A stretch of DNA of 64,000 nucleotides from Sagittula stellata E-37 (GCF_039724765.1 NZ_CP155729.1:1550001-1614000); one strand, 5' to 3'; counted from the first letter of the stretch, positions 8,880-18,033 are shown. Program-made: numbers and translations. Notes: generated from the letters alone by a model not told the origin.

Positions 8880-9584
8880 ATGAAGAAGGTATACGGTTCG
8901 GCGTCCGAAGCGCTGGACGGCCTGTTAAGTGACGGCATGCTGGTCGCCGCGGGCGGATTCGGTCTTTGCGGCATTCCCGAGCTATTGATCGACGCCTTGG
9001 TGGAAAGCGGCGTGAAGGACCTGACGGTCGCGTCGAACAACGCGGGCGTCGACGATTTCGGTCTGGGCAAACTTCTGGCGACCCGGCAGATCAAGAAGAT
9101 GATGTCGTCCTACGTGGGCGAGAACAAGGAGTTCATGCGCCAGTACCTCGGCGGTGAGCTTGAGCTGGAGTTCAACCCGCAGGGCACCCTGGCCGAGCGC
9201 ATGCGCGCCGGCGGCGCAGGTATCCCGGGCTTCTATACCAAGACCGGCGTCGGCACGCAGATTGCCGAAGGCAAGGAAGTGAAGACCTTCGACGGCGAGG
9301 ACTACATCCTCGAACGCGGGATCTTTGCCGACCTGTCCATCGTGAAGGCGTGGAAGGCCGACGACACGGGCAACCTCGTGTTCCGCAAGACGGCCCGCAA
9401 CTTCAACCCGCCGGCCGCCATGTGCGGCAAGGTTTGCGTGGTCGAAGTGGAAGAGATCGTGCCGCGTGGCTCGCTCGACCCGGATCACATCCACCTGCCC
9501 GGCATTTACGTGCACCGGATCATCCAGGGTGAACACGAGAAACGGATCGAACAGCGCACGACGCGCAAGCGGGAGGAAGCGTAA
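8880..9584 (+). CDS. scoA: 3-oxoacid CoA-transferase subunit A
   Basis: This 234-residue alpha subunit of succinyl-CoA:3-ketoacid CoA-transferase has the glycine-rich [10 protein letters not shown] motif near residue 25, the VASNNAG segment and the typical [16 protein letters not shown] loop. With subunit B it transfers CoA from succinyl-CoA to acetoacetate, which allows use of ketone bodies and of acetoacetate from poly-hydroxybutyrate breakdown, consistent with the nearby pha genes. AGGAGGGG lies 6 bp upstream of ATG 8880. The stop codon overlaps the scoB start (TAATG). Confidence 0.94.
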   Translation: MKKVYGSASEALDGLLSDGMLVAAGGFGLCGIPELLIDALVESGVKDLTVASNNAGVDDFGLGKLLATRQIKKMMSSYVGENKEFMRQYLGGELELEFNPQGTLAERMRAGGAGIPGFYTKTGVGTQIAEGKEVKTFDGEDYILERGIFADLSIVKAWKADDTGNLVFRKTARNFNPPAAMCGKVCVVEVEEIVPRGSLDPDHIHLPGIYVHRIIQGEHEKRIEQRTTRKREEA

Positions 9585-10207
9585 TGCCCTGGGATCGTAA
9601 CCAGATGGCCGCACGCGCGGCGGAAGAACTCGAAGACGGCATGTATGTGAACCTCGGCATCGGCATCCCGACGCTGGTGGCGAACTACGTGGGTGACAAG
9701 GACATCACGCTCCAGTCGGAAAACGGCATGCTGGGCATGGGTCCGTTCCCCTTCGAGGGCGAAGAGGATCCGGACCTGATCAACGCGGGCAAGCAGACGA
9801 TCACGGAACTGGCGCGGACGTCCTACTTCGACAGCGCCATGTCCTTCGGCATGATCCGCGGCGGCAAGATCGCGGCGGCGATCCTTGGCGCGATGGAAGT
9901 GGCCGAAAACGGCGACCTCGCGAACTGGATGATCCCCGGCAAGCTGGTGAAAGGCATGGGCGGCGCGATGGACCTCGTGGCCGGTGTCGGCAAGGTCATC
10001 GTGGTGATGGATCACCAGAACAAGGCGGGCGAGTCCAAGGTGCTGAAGGAATGCACCCTGCCGCTGACCGGCAAAGGCGTGGTGAACCGCATCATCACCA
10101 ACCTCGGCGTGCTCGACGTGGTCGAGGGCGGTCTGAGGATTGTCGAATGTGCGGACGGCGTGACCGAGGACGACATCCGCGCCGCAACCGACGCGACCCT
10201 CGTCTGA
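9584..10207 (+). CDS. scoB: 3-oxoacid CoA-transferase subunit B
   Basis: This 207-residue beta subunit carries the catalytic glutamate in the signature QSENGMLGMGPFP near residue 45, which forms the gamma-glutamyl-CoA thioester. GIGIPTLVANY and the KVIVVMDH segment also match the family. It starts inside the TAATG overlap with scoA, so the two subunits are translationally coupled. A strong intrinsic terminator follows 21 bp after the stop. Confidence 0.95.
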   Translation: MPWDRNQMAARAAEELEDGMYVNLGIGIPTLVANYVGDKDITLQSENGMLGMGPFPFEGEEDPDLINAGKQTITELARTSYFDSAMSFGMIRGGKIAAAILGAMEVAENGDLANWMIPGKLVKGMGGAMDLVAGVGKVIVVMDHQNKAGESKVLKECTLPLTGKGVVNRIITNLGVLDVVEGGLRIVECADGVTEDDIRAATDATLV

Positions 10208-10228
10208 TTTCATATCTACCGCAAGGTG

Positions 10229-10258
10229 GGGCGGCCCTGTCCGGGGCCGCCCTTTTTT
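10229..10258 (+). terminator. intrinsic terminator of scoAB
   Basis: GGGCGGCCC pairs with GGGCCGCCC (9 bp, 6-nt loop) and is followed by six T residues. Confidence 0.9.
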
Positions 10259-10434
10259 GTTGCCCGATCGGGAAGAAACCTCGCCTCCGCCGCGCGCCGG
10301 GGGACGGATTGCCTTGACCTCGCACCCGCGGCACTAGGTCTTCCTGCGCTGAGTGCGCCATGCGGCCCGGGACGACGGGCTCGGCGGCAGCGCGGTTTCG
10401 GAACGTTGAGCAGAACAAGAACAAGGAGCTCTAA

Positions 10435-12795
10435 ATGAGGGTTCACATTCGGCAGGCCCTTATATCCTGCCTTGTCGCCTTACTCGCAGTCCTTGCCATA
10501 CCGGCTTCCCTCCATGCCCAAGACGCCACCGCCACAACCGGCGCTGTCAGCGGGGTCGAGGCGCTCTCTCCCGAACAGGCCAAGGCTCTGGCCGATCTTC
10601 TGGCTGATGACGCCACCCGCGGCGCTCTGATCGATGCCCTGAACCGGACCGGAGAGCCGGCGGACAAGTCCGGCAAGGCGTCCGGAGAAACCGTGACCGA
10701 AGCGGTGACGGCCGCGGTGGAAAGTGAGGCGACGGCACCGGGCGAGACGTCCTTCAGCCGCCGCATCGCTGCCGCCACACAGGATACGGCGGAGAGCGTC
10801 GCTGGCAGTCTGGCACGGTTCTGGCGGGGGTTCAGCCGGGCGCCCGAAACGCTGGGCACTGCCTTGTCGATCGACCCAGGCATTATCCTGACATCTCTGC
10901 GCGACCTTGCGCTGGTGATCGTCGCGACGGTCCTGCTCTACAATGTCCTGCGGTGGATCGCGAAACGGCTGTTCCGCCGGATGGGCACCGTGGCCGGGGA
11001 TGCCGGCCCTGCACAAACCATGCTGATCATCGTCTCCTCCGTCGTCATCGATGCGATCGTGGTCATGATCGCCTGGGGGGCCGGCTACGCCCTTGCGCTT
11101 GCGGCCTTCGGCGACACTGGGCAGATCGGTATCCGGCAAACGATGTACCTGAACGCCTTCCTGATCGTAGAGATGCTGAAGGTTCTGATCCGCGCCGTGA
11201 TGTCGCCCACCACCTCGCAACTGCGCACGGTGAACGTCCCGGACAAGGGCGCGCGCTACATTGCTCGGGCGCTGACGTTCCTCGTCAGCCTGCTGGGCTA
11301 CGGCCAGCTTCTGGTGGTTCCGATCATCAATCAGAACGTCAACTTCACCACCGGACGTGGCGTATCCACGCTCATTTCGGCCGTGGCCGTCGCGATTCTG
11401 ATCTGGATGGTCATCAAGTGGCGCAGGGTCGTCGCGGACTGGTTGCTGGGTGACCGCAGGCTAAGCGAGGGGCGCGGGCTTCTGAAGTTCGTCGCACGCA
11501 ACTGGCACCTTCCGGCGCTGGTCTACCTGATTTTCGTGATGGCCATCGTCCTGGCGCGTCCGGGCGGTATCCTGTTCCCGCTCCTTGGCACGTCCGCCAA
11601 GGTGCTGGGAGCCATCGTGCTGGGTTTCATCGCCTCTAACATCGTGAGCCGCGCCATCATGCGCGGCGTAAGGGTGCCGACCGGCGTGTCGCAAAGGCTG
11701 CCTCTGCTGGAGCGCCGCCTGAACGCCTTCGTGCCGCGCGTGCTGACGATCCTCAAGGTCGCGATCCTGCTGGCCGTCATTCTGTTCACGCTCCATACCG
11801 TTGGGGTGCTTGACGTCCAAGGCTGGATGGAAAGTCAGATCGGCGTGCGCACGACCGCTGTCGTCCTGCGCGTCGTGGTCATCCTGACGGTGTCCTTCAT
11901 GATTTGGCTGGCGGTCAACTCGTGGGTGGACTTCCGTTTGAACCCCGAGTTCGGGTCGGTGCCGACGGCACGCGAACGCACGCTTCTGGCTCTGTTGCGC
12001 AACGCCGTGACCATCGTGTTGGTGGTCATCACGCTGATGTTCGTTCTGTCGGAGATCGGCATCGATATCGCGCCGCTCATCGCCTCGGCTGGGGTGCTCG
12101 GCCTTGCCATCGGTTTCGGTGCGCAGAAGCTGGTTCAGGACATCATCACGGGCGTCTTCATCCAGCTTGAAAACGCGATGAACGTGGGTGACGTGGTGAC
12201 GGTCGGTGGAACCACCGGCACCGTCGAGCGTCTGACGATCCGCTCCGTCAGCCTGCGCGACCTGCACGGGGCCTTCCACATCATCCCGTTTTCTTCGGTG
12301 GACATGGTGACGAACTACATGCGGGAGTTTGCCTTCTGTGTGGCGGACATGGGCATCGCCTATCGCGAGGATATCGGCGAGGCCAAGCAGGCGATGTTCG
12401 ACGGGTTCGAGGAACTGCGCACCAATCCCGAGTGGGGGCAGCACATCCTGGAGGATCTGCAATGGTTCGGCCTGAACAGTTTCGGTGCCAGCGAAGTCGT
12501 GGTGCGTGCCCGCATCAAGACCGTGCCGGGCCAGCAGTGGGGCATCGGACGCGCCTACAACGAGATCCTGAAACGGATCTTCGACGAGCGCGGTATCGAA
12601 ATCCCGTTCCCGCACCAGACCATCTACTTCGGAGAGGACAAGGAGGGGCGTGCGCCTGCGGCACCGGTGCGCATGACCATCGAACAGTCGCCGAAGTCCG
12701 GTCCTGCGCCGTCAGGCGGCACGGCGGGGCGGCAGGATACACTGGACGGCTCGATAAACACGTCACCAGACGACGAACCGCCGGGCGACCGCTGA
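10435..12795 (+). CDS. large MscS-family mechanosensitive channel
   Basis: This 786-residue protein has a signal peptide (cleavage near SLHAQ), a low-complexity periplasmic segment to about residue 110, and then roughly eleven hydrophobic helices. The C-terminal third contains the MscS pore and beta domain (AGVLGLAIGFGAQKLVQD, then GDVVTVGGTTGTVERLTIRS and HIIPFSSV). A disordered cytoplasmic tail follows. Such YbdG/YnaI-like large channels release solutes on osmotic downshock. The start follows AAGGAGCT. The downstream hairpin at 12861-12893 ends the transcript. Confidence 0.92.
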   Translation: MRVHIRQALISCLVALLAVLAIPASLHAQDATATTGAVSGVEALSPEQAKALADLLADDATRGALIDALNRTGEPADKSGKASGETVTEAVTAAVESEATAPGETSFSRRIAAATQDTAESVAGSLARFWRGFSRAPETLGTALSIDPGIILTSLRDLALVIVATVLLYNVLRWIAKRLFRRMGTVAGDAGPAQTMLIIVSSVVIDAIVVMIAWGAGYALALAAFGDTGQIGIRQTMYLNAFLIVEMLKVLIRAVMSPTTSQLRTVNVPDKGARYIARALTFLVSLLGYGQLLVVPIINQNVNFTTGRGVSTLISAVAVAILIWMVIKWRRVVADWLLGDRRLSEGRGLLKFVARNWHLPALVYLIFVMAIVLARPGGILFPLLGTSAKVLGAIVLGFIASNIVSRAIMRGVRVPTGVSQRLPLLERRLNAFVPRVLTILKVAILLAVILFTLHTVGVLDVQGWMESQIGVRTTAVVLRVVVILTVSFMIWLAVNSWVDFRLNPEFGSVPTARERTLLALLRNAVTIVLVVITLMFVLSEIGIDIAPLIASAGVLGLAIGFGAQKLVQDIITGVFIQLENAMNVGDVVTVGGTTGTVERLTIRSVSLRDLHGAFHIIPFSSVDMVTNYMREFAFCVADMGIAYREDIGEAKQAMFDGFEELRTNPEWGQHILEDLQWFGLNSFGASEVVVRARIKTVPGQQWGIGRAYNEILKRIFDERGIEIPFPHQTIYFGEDKEGRAPAAPVRMTIEQSPKSGPAPSGGTAGRQDTLDGSINTSPDDEPPGDR

Positions 12796-12860
12796 GGCGA
12801 TCCCTCTCACCGTGTCAAAACGCACGGGGGATGGCTGTTCCGGCAAGGATGAAAACGGGA

Positions 12861-12893
12861 AACGCCCGCGCGAAGGGTCGCGCGGGCGTTTTC
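12861..12893 (+). terminator. intrinsic terminator after MscS gene
   Basis: AACGCCCGCGCG pairs perfectly with CGCGCGGGCGTT (12 bp, 6-nt loop), followed by TTC. The stem is very stable although the T-run is short. Confidence 0.8.
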
Positions 12894-13030
12894 ATGTCGT
12901 GATGCAAACCGGGATTTGGCCTCTGCTCTGCACCGTCGTAGGGGCAGCCGGCCACTTCTTTCGGGACGCGGAAACGACTGCGCCTCCCTGCAGGCCGCAC
13001 GAGGTAATCCCGGCACACAGGAAGGCGCAT

Positions 13031-13062
13031 AAAGAAGGGGCGGGCTCCTAAGAACCCGCCCC
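13031..13062 (-). terminator. intrinsic terminator of phaC-phaP transcript
   Basis: On the minus strand GGGGCGGG and CCCGCCCC form an 8-bp stem followed by TTCTTT. It lies 70 bp beyond the phaP stop and closes the minus-strand pha unit. Confidence 0.7.
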
Positions 13063-13131
13063 AGGATTTTGCGCCTGAATGGGAGGAGAGGGCGCAAAAA
13101 ACCGGTCCTTGGCCCCTGAAGGGCCCAGGAA

Positions 13132-13581
13132 TTACTTTGCCGCTTCGGTGACTTTCTTGGTCGCCGCGGTCATTTCGTCGGTTGCCTTCTTGGCAGCCGC
13201 GGTCATGTCCTCGGAGAAGTCCTTGCCTGCGGCCATCATCAGCTCGACGGTGTCCATCTGAACCTTCTTCGCGATTTCGGCGAAGGTTGCCATGTGCTCG
13301 GCTGCGGCTTCGGCCTGGGAGGCTGCGAAGTCGGTCATTGCCTTGGCGTAGTCGGCCGGCTCTTCCTTGGCGGAAGACAGCTCGGCGATCTTGGACAGGG
13401 TTTCCTTGGTCCAAGATGCAGACAGCTCGGTCGACTTCTCGGCTGCTTCCAGAGCCACTGCGGAGAGCTTCTCGCTCATCGTCGCGGTGGTCTTGAAGGC
13501 GTCTTCCATTGCCTTGGTGTCAACCGGGAACGAACCCATCATGTCTTTCATCATAGCGGTGAAGTCTTGAGTCTGTGCCAT
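13132..13581 (-). CDS. phaP: phasin (PHA granule-coating protein)
   Basis: This 149-residue helical protein is rich in alanine, lysine and glutamate. It starts MAQTQDFTAMMKDMMGSFPVD and ends in an alanine/lysine-rich KKVTEAAK tail. It fits the phasin family, which coats polyhydroxyalkanoate granules. Location directly after phaC on the same strand supports this. The ATG at 13581 has GAGGA upstream; the frame stays open further 5' but that part overlaps the promoter. A repressor gene phaR, which often follows phaP, is not present here. Confidence 0.9.
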   Translation of the reverse strand: MAQTQDFTAMMKDMMGSFPVDTKAMEDAFKTTATMSEKLSAVALEAAEKSTELSASWTKETLSKIAELSSAKEEPADYAKAMTDFAASQAEAAAEHMATFAEIAKKVQMDTVELMMAAGKDFSEDMTAAAKKATDEMTAATKKVTEAAK

Positions 13582-13643
13582 TGTATTCCTCGTCATCTCT
13601 GTATTGCTCTGCGGGCCCGCCCCGCGTCTCTGCAACTGAGAAG

Positions 13644-13672
13644 AATATGCATGCTGCAGCGCAGCATTTCAA
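13644..13672 (-). promoter_or_regulatory. phaP promoter with PhaR-type operator in its spacer
   Basis: Reading the minus strand, TTGAAA (13667-13672) and CATATT (13644-13649) are spaced by 17 bp. The spacer contains CTGCAGCGCAG at 13654-13664, an exact CTGC-N3-GCAG match to the operator described for PhaR of Paracoccus denitrificans. Occupancy would block RNA polymerase. Promoter position is inferred. Confidence 0.65.
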
Positions 13673-13680
13673 GTGTTTTT

Positions 13681-13691
13681 CTGCGCCGCAG
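13681..13691. promoter_or_regulatory. second PhaR-type box
   Basis: CTGCGCCGCAG is another exact CTGC-N3-GCAG site, 27 bp from the first and just upstream of the phaP promoter -35 element. Confidence 0.6.
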
Positions 13692-13707
13692 CAAAAATTC
13701 GTTCAAC

Positions 13708-15510
13708 TCATTGAATTTGTTTCGCCGCTTTCATCTTCACATAAGTGCCCGGGGCAGGGGCGAGGACCTCGTAGCCAGAATCACCCGGAACGCGTGCGTC
13801 CACCTTTTTCCCGGCGCGTTTCTTCAGCCATGCTTCCCAATGCGGCCACCAGGATCCGGTGTGGTGATCGGCGTTGGCCTTCCAGTCATCGAAGGACAGG
13901 CTCAGGTCGTCGTTGAGGTAATGACCGTACTTGTCCTTGCCCGGAGGGTTCACGATGCCGGCGATATGGCCGGATTGTCCCAGCACGAAATGCTTGTTCT
14001 TCGACCCCATCATCTGCACGCCGCGATAAACGTCGCGCGCAGCCGCGATGTGGTCCGTTTCGGTCGCGATGGACATCAGGGGCACGTCCACGTCGGCCAC
14101 CGACAGCTTCTCGCCGAACAGTTCGTACTCGCCCATGGCGAACTCATTGCGCTGGCAGAGCGCGCGCAGGTACTGGCGGAACATCTTGCCCGGCAGGTTC
14201 GCGCCGTCGCCGTTCCAGTAGAGCAGGTCGAAAGCCGGAGGCGTTTCGCCCATCATGTAGGACTTGATCGCCGGTCCGTAGATCAGGTCGTTCGACCGCA
14301 GGAAAGAAAAGGTCCGCGCCATGATGAAATGCGGCAGCATTCCTTCCTGGTCGATCTCCTGCTCGATCCCATCGGCAAAGTCGTTCTGCAGGAAGGGGGT
14401 GAACTCTCCCTGGTCGCTGAAGTCTGTCAGGGCGGTGAAGAAGGTCGCCGACTTTATCGACTTGTTCCCGCGTTTCTTCATCAGGGACAACGTTAGCGAC
14501 AGCGTCGTGCCGGCGATGCAGTAGCCGACGGCGTTGACCTTGTCGACGTCGCAGATGTCCTTGGCGATGTCCATCGCCTTAAGGAACCCTTCCTCGATGT
14601 ACTCTTCCATCCCGACGTCGCGGTAGCGGCCGTCCGGGTTGATCCAGCTGACCACGAAGAGCGTGTAGCCCTGGTCGACGACCCAGCGGATGAAGGAGTT
14701 CTGCGGTTTCAGGTCAAGGATGTAGAACTTGTTGATCCACGGCGGGAACAGCACGATCGGGGTCTCGTGCACCTGATCGGTGGTCGGGCTGTACTGGATC
14801 AGCTCCATCATGCGGTTGCGATAGACCACCTCGCCTTTGGCGGTGGCGATGTTCTCGCCGATCTGGAATGCGCTCTCGTCGACCAGCCGCACAAGCATCT
14901 CGCCGTTGTTGGCCTCCAGGTCCGCAACGAGGTTCTCCAGCCCCTTCACGAGGCTCTCGCCCTCCGTCTCCACCGCTTTCATCAGGGCATCGGGATTGGT
15001 CGCAAGAAAGTTGGTCGGGGCGAACATGTCGATGATCTGCTGGCTGAAGTAGCGCAGGCGCTTCTTCTCCTTGGGGTCCATGTCGTCGATCGACTCGACC
15101 GCGTCGCGGATCGCGTCCGCGTTGATGAGGTACTGCTGTTTGACGTAATTGAAGTAGGGATGCTTGTCCCACAAAGGGTTCTTGAACCGCTTGTCGCTGG
15201 GGCCGGGGTCTTCCGGCGCGGAGAGCTTTCCCGAAGCGAGCGCCTGCTGCGCCTCGACGAAGTGCGTGACGGTCTTCCCCCAGAAGCCCACCTGCTGCTC
15301 GATCAGCTTGGCGGGGTTGGTCACCCATTCCTGCATGTAGGCCTGTGCGGCCTTGACGTACAGGGAACTGTCCGGCCCGTTCAGTGCGTCCGGGGTGGGA
15401 TGGCGCCGTGTCAAAGCGGCCACCATGCGCTTCGACAGCTCTTCGACCTTCTTGAGGTTCTCTTCGAGCCGTTCTCTATCTTTCCCTGCGGCAACAGTGT
15501 TCGTTGTCAT
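13708..15510 (-). CDS. phaC: class I poly(3-hydroxyalkanoate) synthase
   Basis: This 600-residue PHA synthase polymerises hydroxyacyl-CoA into storage polyester. The lipase-like box GYCIAGT near residue 317 contains the catalytic cysteine. The aspartate region (ATETDHIAAARDVY) and histidine region (LGQSGHIAGIVNPP) complete the triad in the usual order. Length and the N-terminal PHA synthase domain (NPLWDKHPYFNYVKQQY) are typical. It is the first gene of a minus-strand unit with phaP and diverges from the depolymerase gene phaZ. Confidence 0.96.
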   Translation of the reverse strand: MTTNTVAAGKDRERLEENLKKVEELSKRMVAALTRRHPTPDALNGPDSSLYVKAAQAYMQEWVTNPAKLIEQQVGFWGKTVTHFVEAQQALASGKLSAPEDPGPSDKRFKNPLWDKHPYFNYVKQQYLINADAIRDAVESIDDMDPKEKKRLRYFSQQIIDMFAPTNFLATNPDALMKAVETEGESLVKGLENLVADLEANNGEMLVRLVDESAFQIGENIATAKGEVVYRNRMMELIQYSPTTDQVHETPIVLFPPWINKFYILDLKPQNSFIRWVVDQGYTLFVVSWINPDGRYRDVGMEEYIEEGFLKAMDIAKDICDVDKVNAVGYCIAGTTLSLTLSLMKKRGNKSIKSATFFTALTDFSDQGEFTPFLQNDFADGIEQEIDQEGMLPHFIMARTFSFLRSNDLIYGPAIKSYMMGETPPAFDLLYWNGDGANLPGKMFRQYLRALCQRNEFAMGEYELFGEKLSVADVDVPLMSIATETDHIAAARDVYRGVQMMGSKNKHFVLGQSGHIAGIVNPPGKDKYGHYLNDDLSLSFDDWKANADHHTGSWWPHWEAWLKKRAGKKVDARVPGDSGYEVLAPAPGTYVKMKAAKQIQ

Positions 15511-15642
15511 TTAAGGAATTCCCCCCTATCTTCGCGAACGCAGAAATACCGTCGCCGGGGTCGGGGGGCAAAGCGACGAAATGGCTCGGGTCCGACCGCC
15601 GACGTGGTTGCGTCGACCCCCATGATAATAGGAGTGGCTGTC

Positions 15643-16911
15643 ATGCGCTACATGGCGACGTACGATCTGATGGAAACGATGCGCAATACCAGCCAATGGC
15701 TTGGGGCCACGGCGCGCACGATGGCATCCTACCCAGCGATGGCGCTGACCCCGAATCCGATGATCCAGTGGATGGCCGCATGGGGCGAGGTGACCGAGCG
15801 CACCTACGAACGCATGGTGGTCAAGCCTGACTGGGGCATCCGCACCTTCACCTGCGAAGACGGCAAGGATCACCTCGTCGACATCCGCAACGTCGTGGAA
15901 AAGCCGTTCGGCAACCTGATCCACTTCGACGTTTCCGGACGCGAGGAGCAGCCGCGCAAGATCCTGCTGGTCGCGCCGATGTCCGGCCACTACGCCACGC
16001 TCGTGCGGTCCACGGTGAAGTCGCTGCTGGTCAACTGCGAAGTCTATGTCACCGACTGGCACAACGCGCGCGACATCCCGGTGAGCTGCGGCAAGTTCGA
16101 CGTGGAGGATTACACCCTCTACCTGATGGATTTCATGCGCCACCTCGGCCCGGACACCCACGTCATCGCCGTGTGTCAGCCCGCGCCGCTGACGCTGGCC
16201 GCGACGGCCTACCTGGCCGAGATCGACCCGGACGCGCAGCCGCGCACGCTGACCCTGATCGGCGGACCGATCGACCCTGACGCTACGCCGACCGACGTGA
16301 CCGACTTCGGCCGCCGCGTGACCATGGGCCAGCTCGAAGAGACGATGATCCAGCGCGTGGGCTTCAAACACAAGGGCGTGGGCCGCCTGGTTTACCCGGG
16401 TCTTCTGCAACTGAGTTCCTTCGTCAGCATGAACGCGGACCGGCACGTCAAGGCGTTCCAGGACCAGATCCTGCGCGTGGCCAAGGGGCAGGCGTCGGAC
16501 CACGACGCCCACAACCGGTTCTACGACGAATACCTCGCCGTGATGGACATGCCGGCGGAATTCTACCTTTCGACGGTGGAGCGGATCTTCAAGAACCGCG
16601 AGATCGCCAAGAACGAGTTCGTGGTGAACGGCCACAAGGTCGATATCGGCAAGATCACCAGCGTTGCGGTCAAGACGGTCGAAGGTTCGAAAGACGACAT
16701 TTCCGCTCCCGGCCAGTGTGTCGCGGCGCTCGACCTCTGCACGGGTCTGCCGGCGTCCAAGAAGGCAAGCCATCTGGAGCCGGGCGCGGGCCACTACGGG
16801 ATTTTCGCGGGCAAGAGCTGGCGCAACAACATCCGTCCTCTGGTGCTCGACTTCATCGACGCCAACTCTGGGACCCCGGAACAGGCCGACTCCAAGGTCG
16901 TCAATCTCTGA
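15643..16911 (+). CDS. phaZ: intracellular PHB depolymerase
   Basis: This 422-residue protein starts MRYMATYDLMETMRNTSQW and belongs to the intracellular PhaZ family, which mobilises granule polymer. The nucleophile region reads HVIAVCQPAPLTLAA, with cysteine in place of the serine of a lipase box, as in the family. The C-terminal histidine lies in GAGHYGIFAGKSWR. ATG 15643 has AGGAG 8 bp upstream; the upstream in-frame extension overlaps phaC in antisense. A strong terminator follows. Confidence 0.95.
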   Translation: MRYMATYDLMETMRNTSQWLGATARTMASYPAMALTPNPMIQWMAAWGEVTERTYERMVVKPDWGIRTFTCEDGKDHLVDIRNVVEKPFGNLIHFDVSGREEQPRKILLVAPMSGHYATLVRSTVKSLLVNCEVYVTDWHNARDIPVSCGKFDVEDYTLYLMDFMRHLGPDTHVIAVCQPAPLTLAATAYLAEIDPDAQPRTLTLIGGPIDPDATPTDVTDFGRRVTMGQLEETMIQRVGFKHKGVGRLVYPGLLQLSSFVSMNADRHVKAFQDQILRVAKGQASDHDAHNRFYDEYLAVMDMPAEFYLSTVERIFKNREIAKNEFVVNGHKVDIGKITSVAVKTVEGSKDDISAPGQCVAALDLCTGLPASKKASHLEPGAGHYGIFAGKSWRNNIRPLVLDFIDANSGTPEQADSKVVNL

Positions 16912-16935
16912 CGGTTTTTGTGGGGGCTTCAGGAC

Positions 16936-16964
16936 AGGCGCGCCGCGACGGCGCGCCTTTTTTT
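16936..16964 (+). terminator. intrinsic terminator of phaZ
   Basis: AGGCGCGCCG pairs with CGGCGCGCCT (10 bp, 3-nt loop) and runs into seven T residues. Confidence 0.92.
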
Positions 16965-17035
16965 GTTGGGCCAACTGGCGCAGGAAGCCACCGGCGGCGC
17001 TCGATGCCGAGCGGGGACGGCTTTTGTTAGCGCTG

Positions 17036-17575
17036 TCAAAGGCCGCCGTATTCCACCAGCGTGTGCACATCCATCCCCAGCGCCTCAAGTCGCTTCCGCC
17101 CACCAAGGTCCGGCAGATCGACGATGAATGCGCAGCCGATGATCTCTCCGCCAAGGCGTTCCACCAACTTGATACCTGCCTCCGCCGTGCCGCCCGTGGC
17201 GAGCAGGTCGTCCACCAGCAGGATCTTCTCGCCGGCCTCGATGGCATCGTCATGCACTTCGACCACCGCTTCGCCGTATTCGAGCTGGTATTCTTCCGAA
17301 ATCACCGCGCCGGGCAGCTTGCCCTTTTTTCGGACCGGCACGAACCCGGCTGACAGCTGATGCGCGACGGCGCCGCCAAGGATGAATCCCCTCGCCTCCA
17401 GGCCTACGACCTTGTCGAACCGCACACCGGCATAGGGAAGAAGAAGCTGGTCGATGGCCATCCGGAACCCGCGCGGATCGACGAACAACGTCGTGACGTC
17501 CCGGAACATGATCCCCTCGTGCGGGAAATCGACGATGGTGCGGATATAATCCTTGATCTCGCGACGGGGTGGCAT
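17036..17575 (-). CDS. apt: adenine phosphoribosyltransferase
   Basis: This 179-residue enzyme converts adenine and PRPP to AMP. The PRPP-binding motif [14 protein letters not shown] lies near residue 120, and [11 protein letters not shown] near residue 60 is the adenine-pocket signature. ATG 17575 has GGAGG 6 bp upstream. A minus-strand terminator stands just upstream, so apt is transcribed separately from the small gene before it, or from read-through. It functionally partners mtnP, 2.3 kb away on the same strand. Confidence 0.96.
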   Translation of the reverse strand: MPPRREIKDYIRTIVDFPHEGIMFRDVTTLFVDPRGFRMAIDQLLLPYAGVRFDKVVGLEARGFILGGAVAHQLSAGFVPVRKKGKLPGAVISEEYQLEYGEAVVEVHDDAIEAGEKILLVDDLLATGGTAEAGIKLVERLGGEIIGCAFIVDLPDLGGRKRLEALGMDVHTLVEYGGL

Positions 17576-17591
17576 GCGGCCTCCGGAAAAG

Positions 17592-17624
17592 AAAAAACCG
17601 CCCCCAGCGGTAACGCGGGGGCGG
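17592..17624 (-). terminator. intrinsic terminator between the 37-aa ORF and apt
   Basis: On the minus strand CCGCCCCC and GGGGGCGG form an 8-bp stem followed by six T residues. It closes the small ORF at 17663-17776 and could also attenuate read-through into apt. Confidence 0.85.
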
Positions 17625-17662
17625 CTGTGCCGCAAGCGTGTTGCCGTGAGTGGCGGGAAAGC

Positions 17663-17776
17663 TCAGCGCAAGCGGGTCCAGGACGCGTAAAGGGCGCGCT
17701 TGAACCAGCTCAATTGCGGGCGGCGGCCGTCGAGACTGTCGTGCATGAAGATGGACTTGGCATGAAAAGGGCTCAT
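17663..17776 (-). CDS. 37-residue small basic protein, unknown
   Basis: The ORF encodes 37 residues starting MSPFHAKSIFMHD and ending FKRALYASWTRLR. CCGAGG stands 8 bp upstream of the ATG, an AT-rich promoter region precedes it, and a strong terminator closes it about 40 bp later, so it looks like a complete monocistronic gene. It is divergent from a ribbon-helix-helix protein gene and shares a palindrome with it. The protein is basic and amphipathic; no function is assigned. Confidence 0.55.
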   Translation of the reverse strand: MSPFHAKSIFMHDSLDGRRPQLSWFKRALYASWTRLR

Positions 17777-17801
17777 CGGTATACCTCGGTTTTATAGTTT
17801 A

Positions 17802-17831
17802 TTGCTGTAATTTGTATATACAATGTATTAA
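17802..17831 (+). promoter_or_regulatory. promoter of the ribbon-helix-helix gene with palindromic operator
   Basis: TTGCTG (17802-17807) and TATTAA (17826-17831) are spaced 18 bp. The spacer holds the 12-bp perfect palindrome TTGTATATACAA (17812-17823). The same palindrome lies about 40 bp upstream of the divergent small ORF. Autoregulation by the ribbon-helix-helix protein is an inference. Confidence 0.5.
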
Positions 17832-17841
17832 CGAAAGATCA

Positions 17842-18033
17842 ATGGCGGAGCCAGGGAAGACCGAGTTGGGCAAGGACGAAAAGAAGAAGGCCAAAGGCAA
17901 GGACGCCCAACTGGTGCTGCGACTGGACCGCGAGGACAGGGACGATTTCATCGCCCTCTGCAAGGAGATGGACACATCCGCATCGCGCGAGGTGCGGCGC
18001 TTCATCCGGGACTTCCTGAAACGCAATGGCTAG
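17842..18033 (+). CDS. small ribbon-helix-helix-like protein
   Basis: This 63-residue protein has a lysine-rich N-terminal arm of about 22 residues followed by QLVLRLDREDRDDFIALC and SASREVRRFIRDFLKRNG. That is the strand-helix-helix pattern of CopG/Arc-type DNA-binding proteins. No clear Shine-Dalgarno sequence precedes ATG 17842, and the inferred promoter would start transcription only a few bases before it, suggesting leaderless translation. No toxin gene of known type is adjacent. It could be a repressor of the divergent 37-aa gene. Confidence 0.7.
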   Translation: MAEPGKTELGKDEKKKAKGKDAQLVLRLDREDRDDFIALCKEMDTSASREVRRFIRDFLKRNG

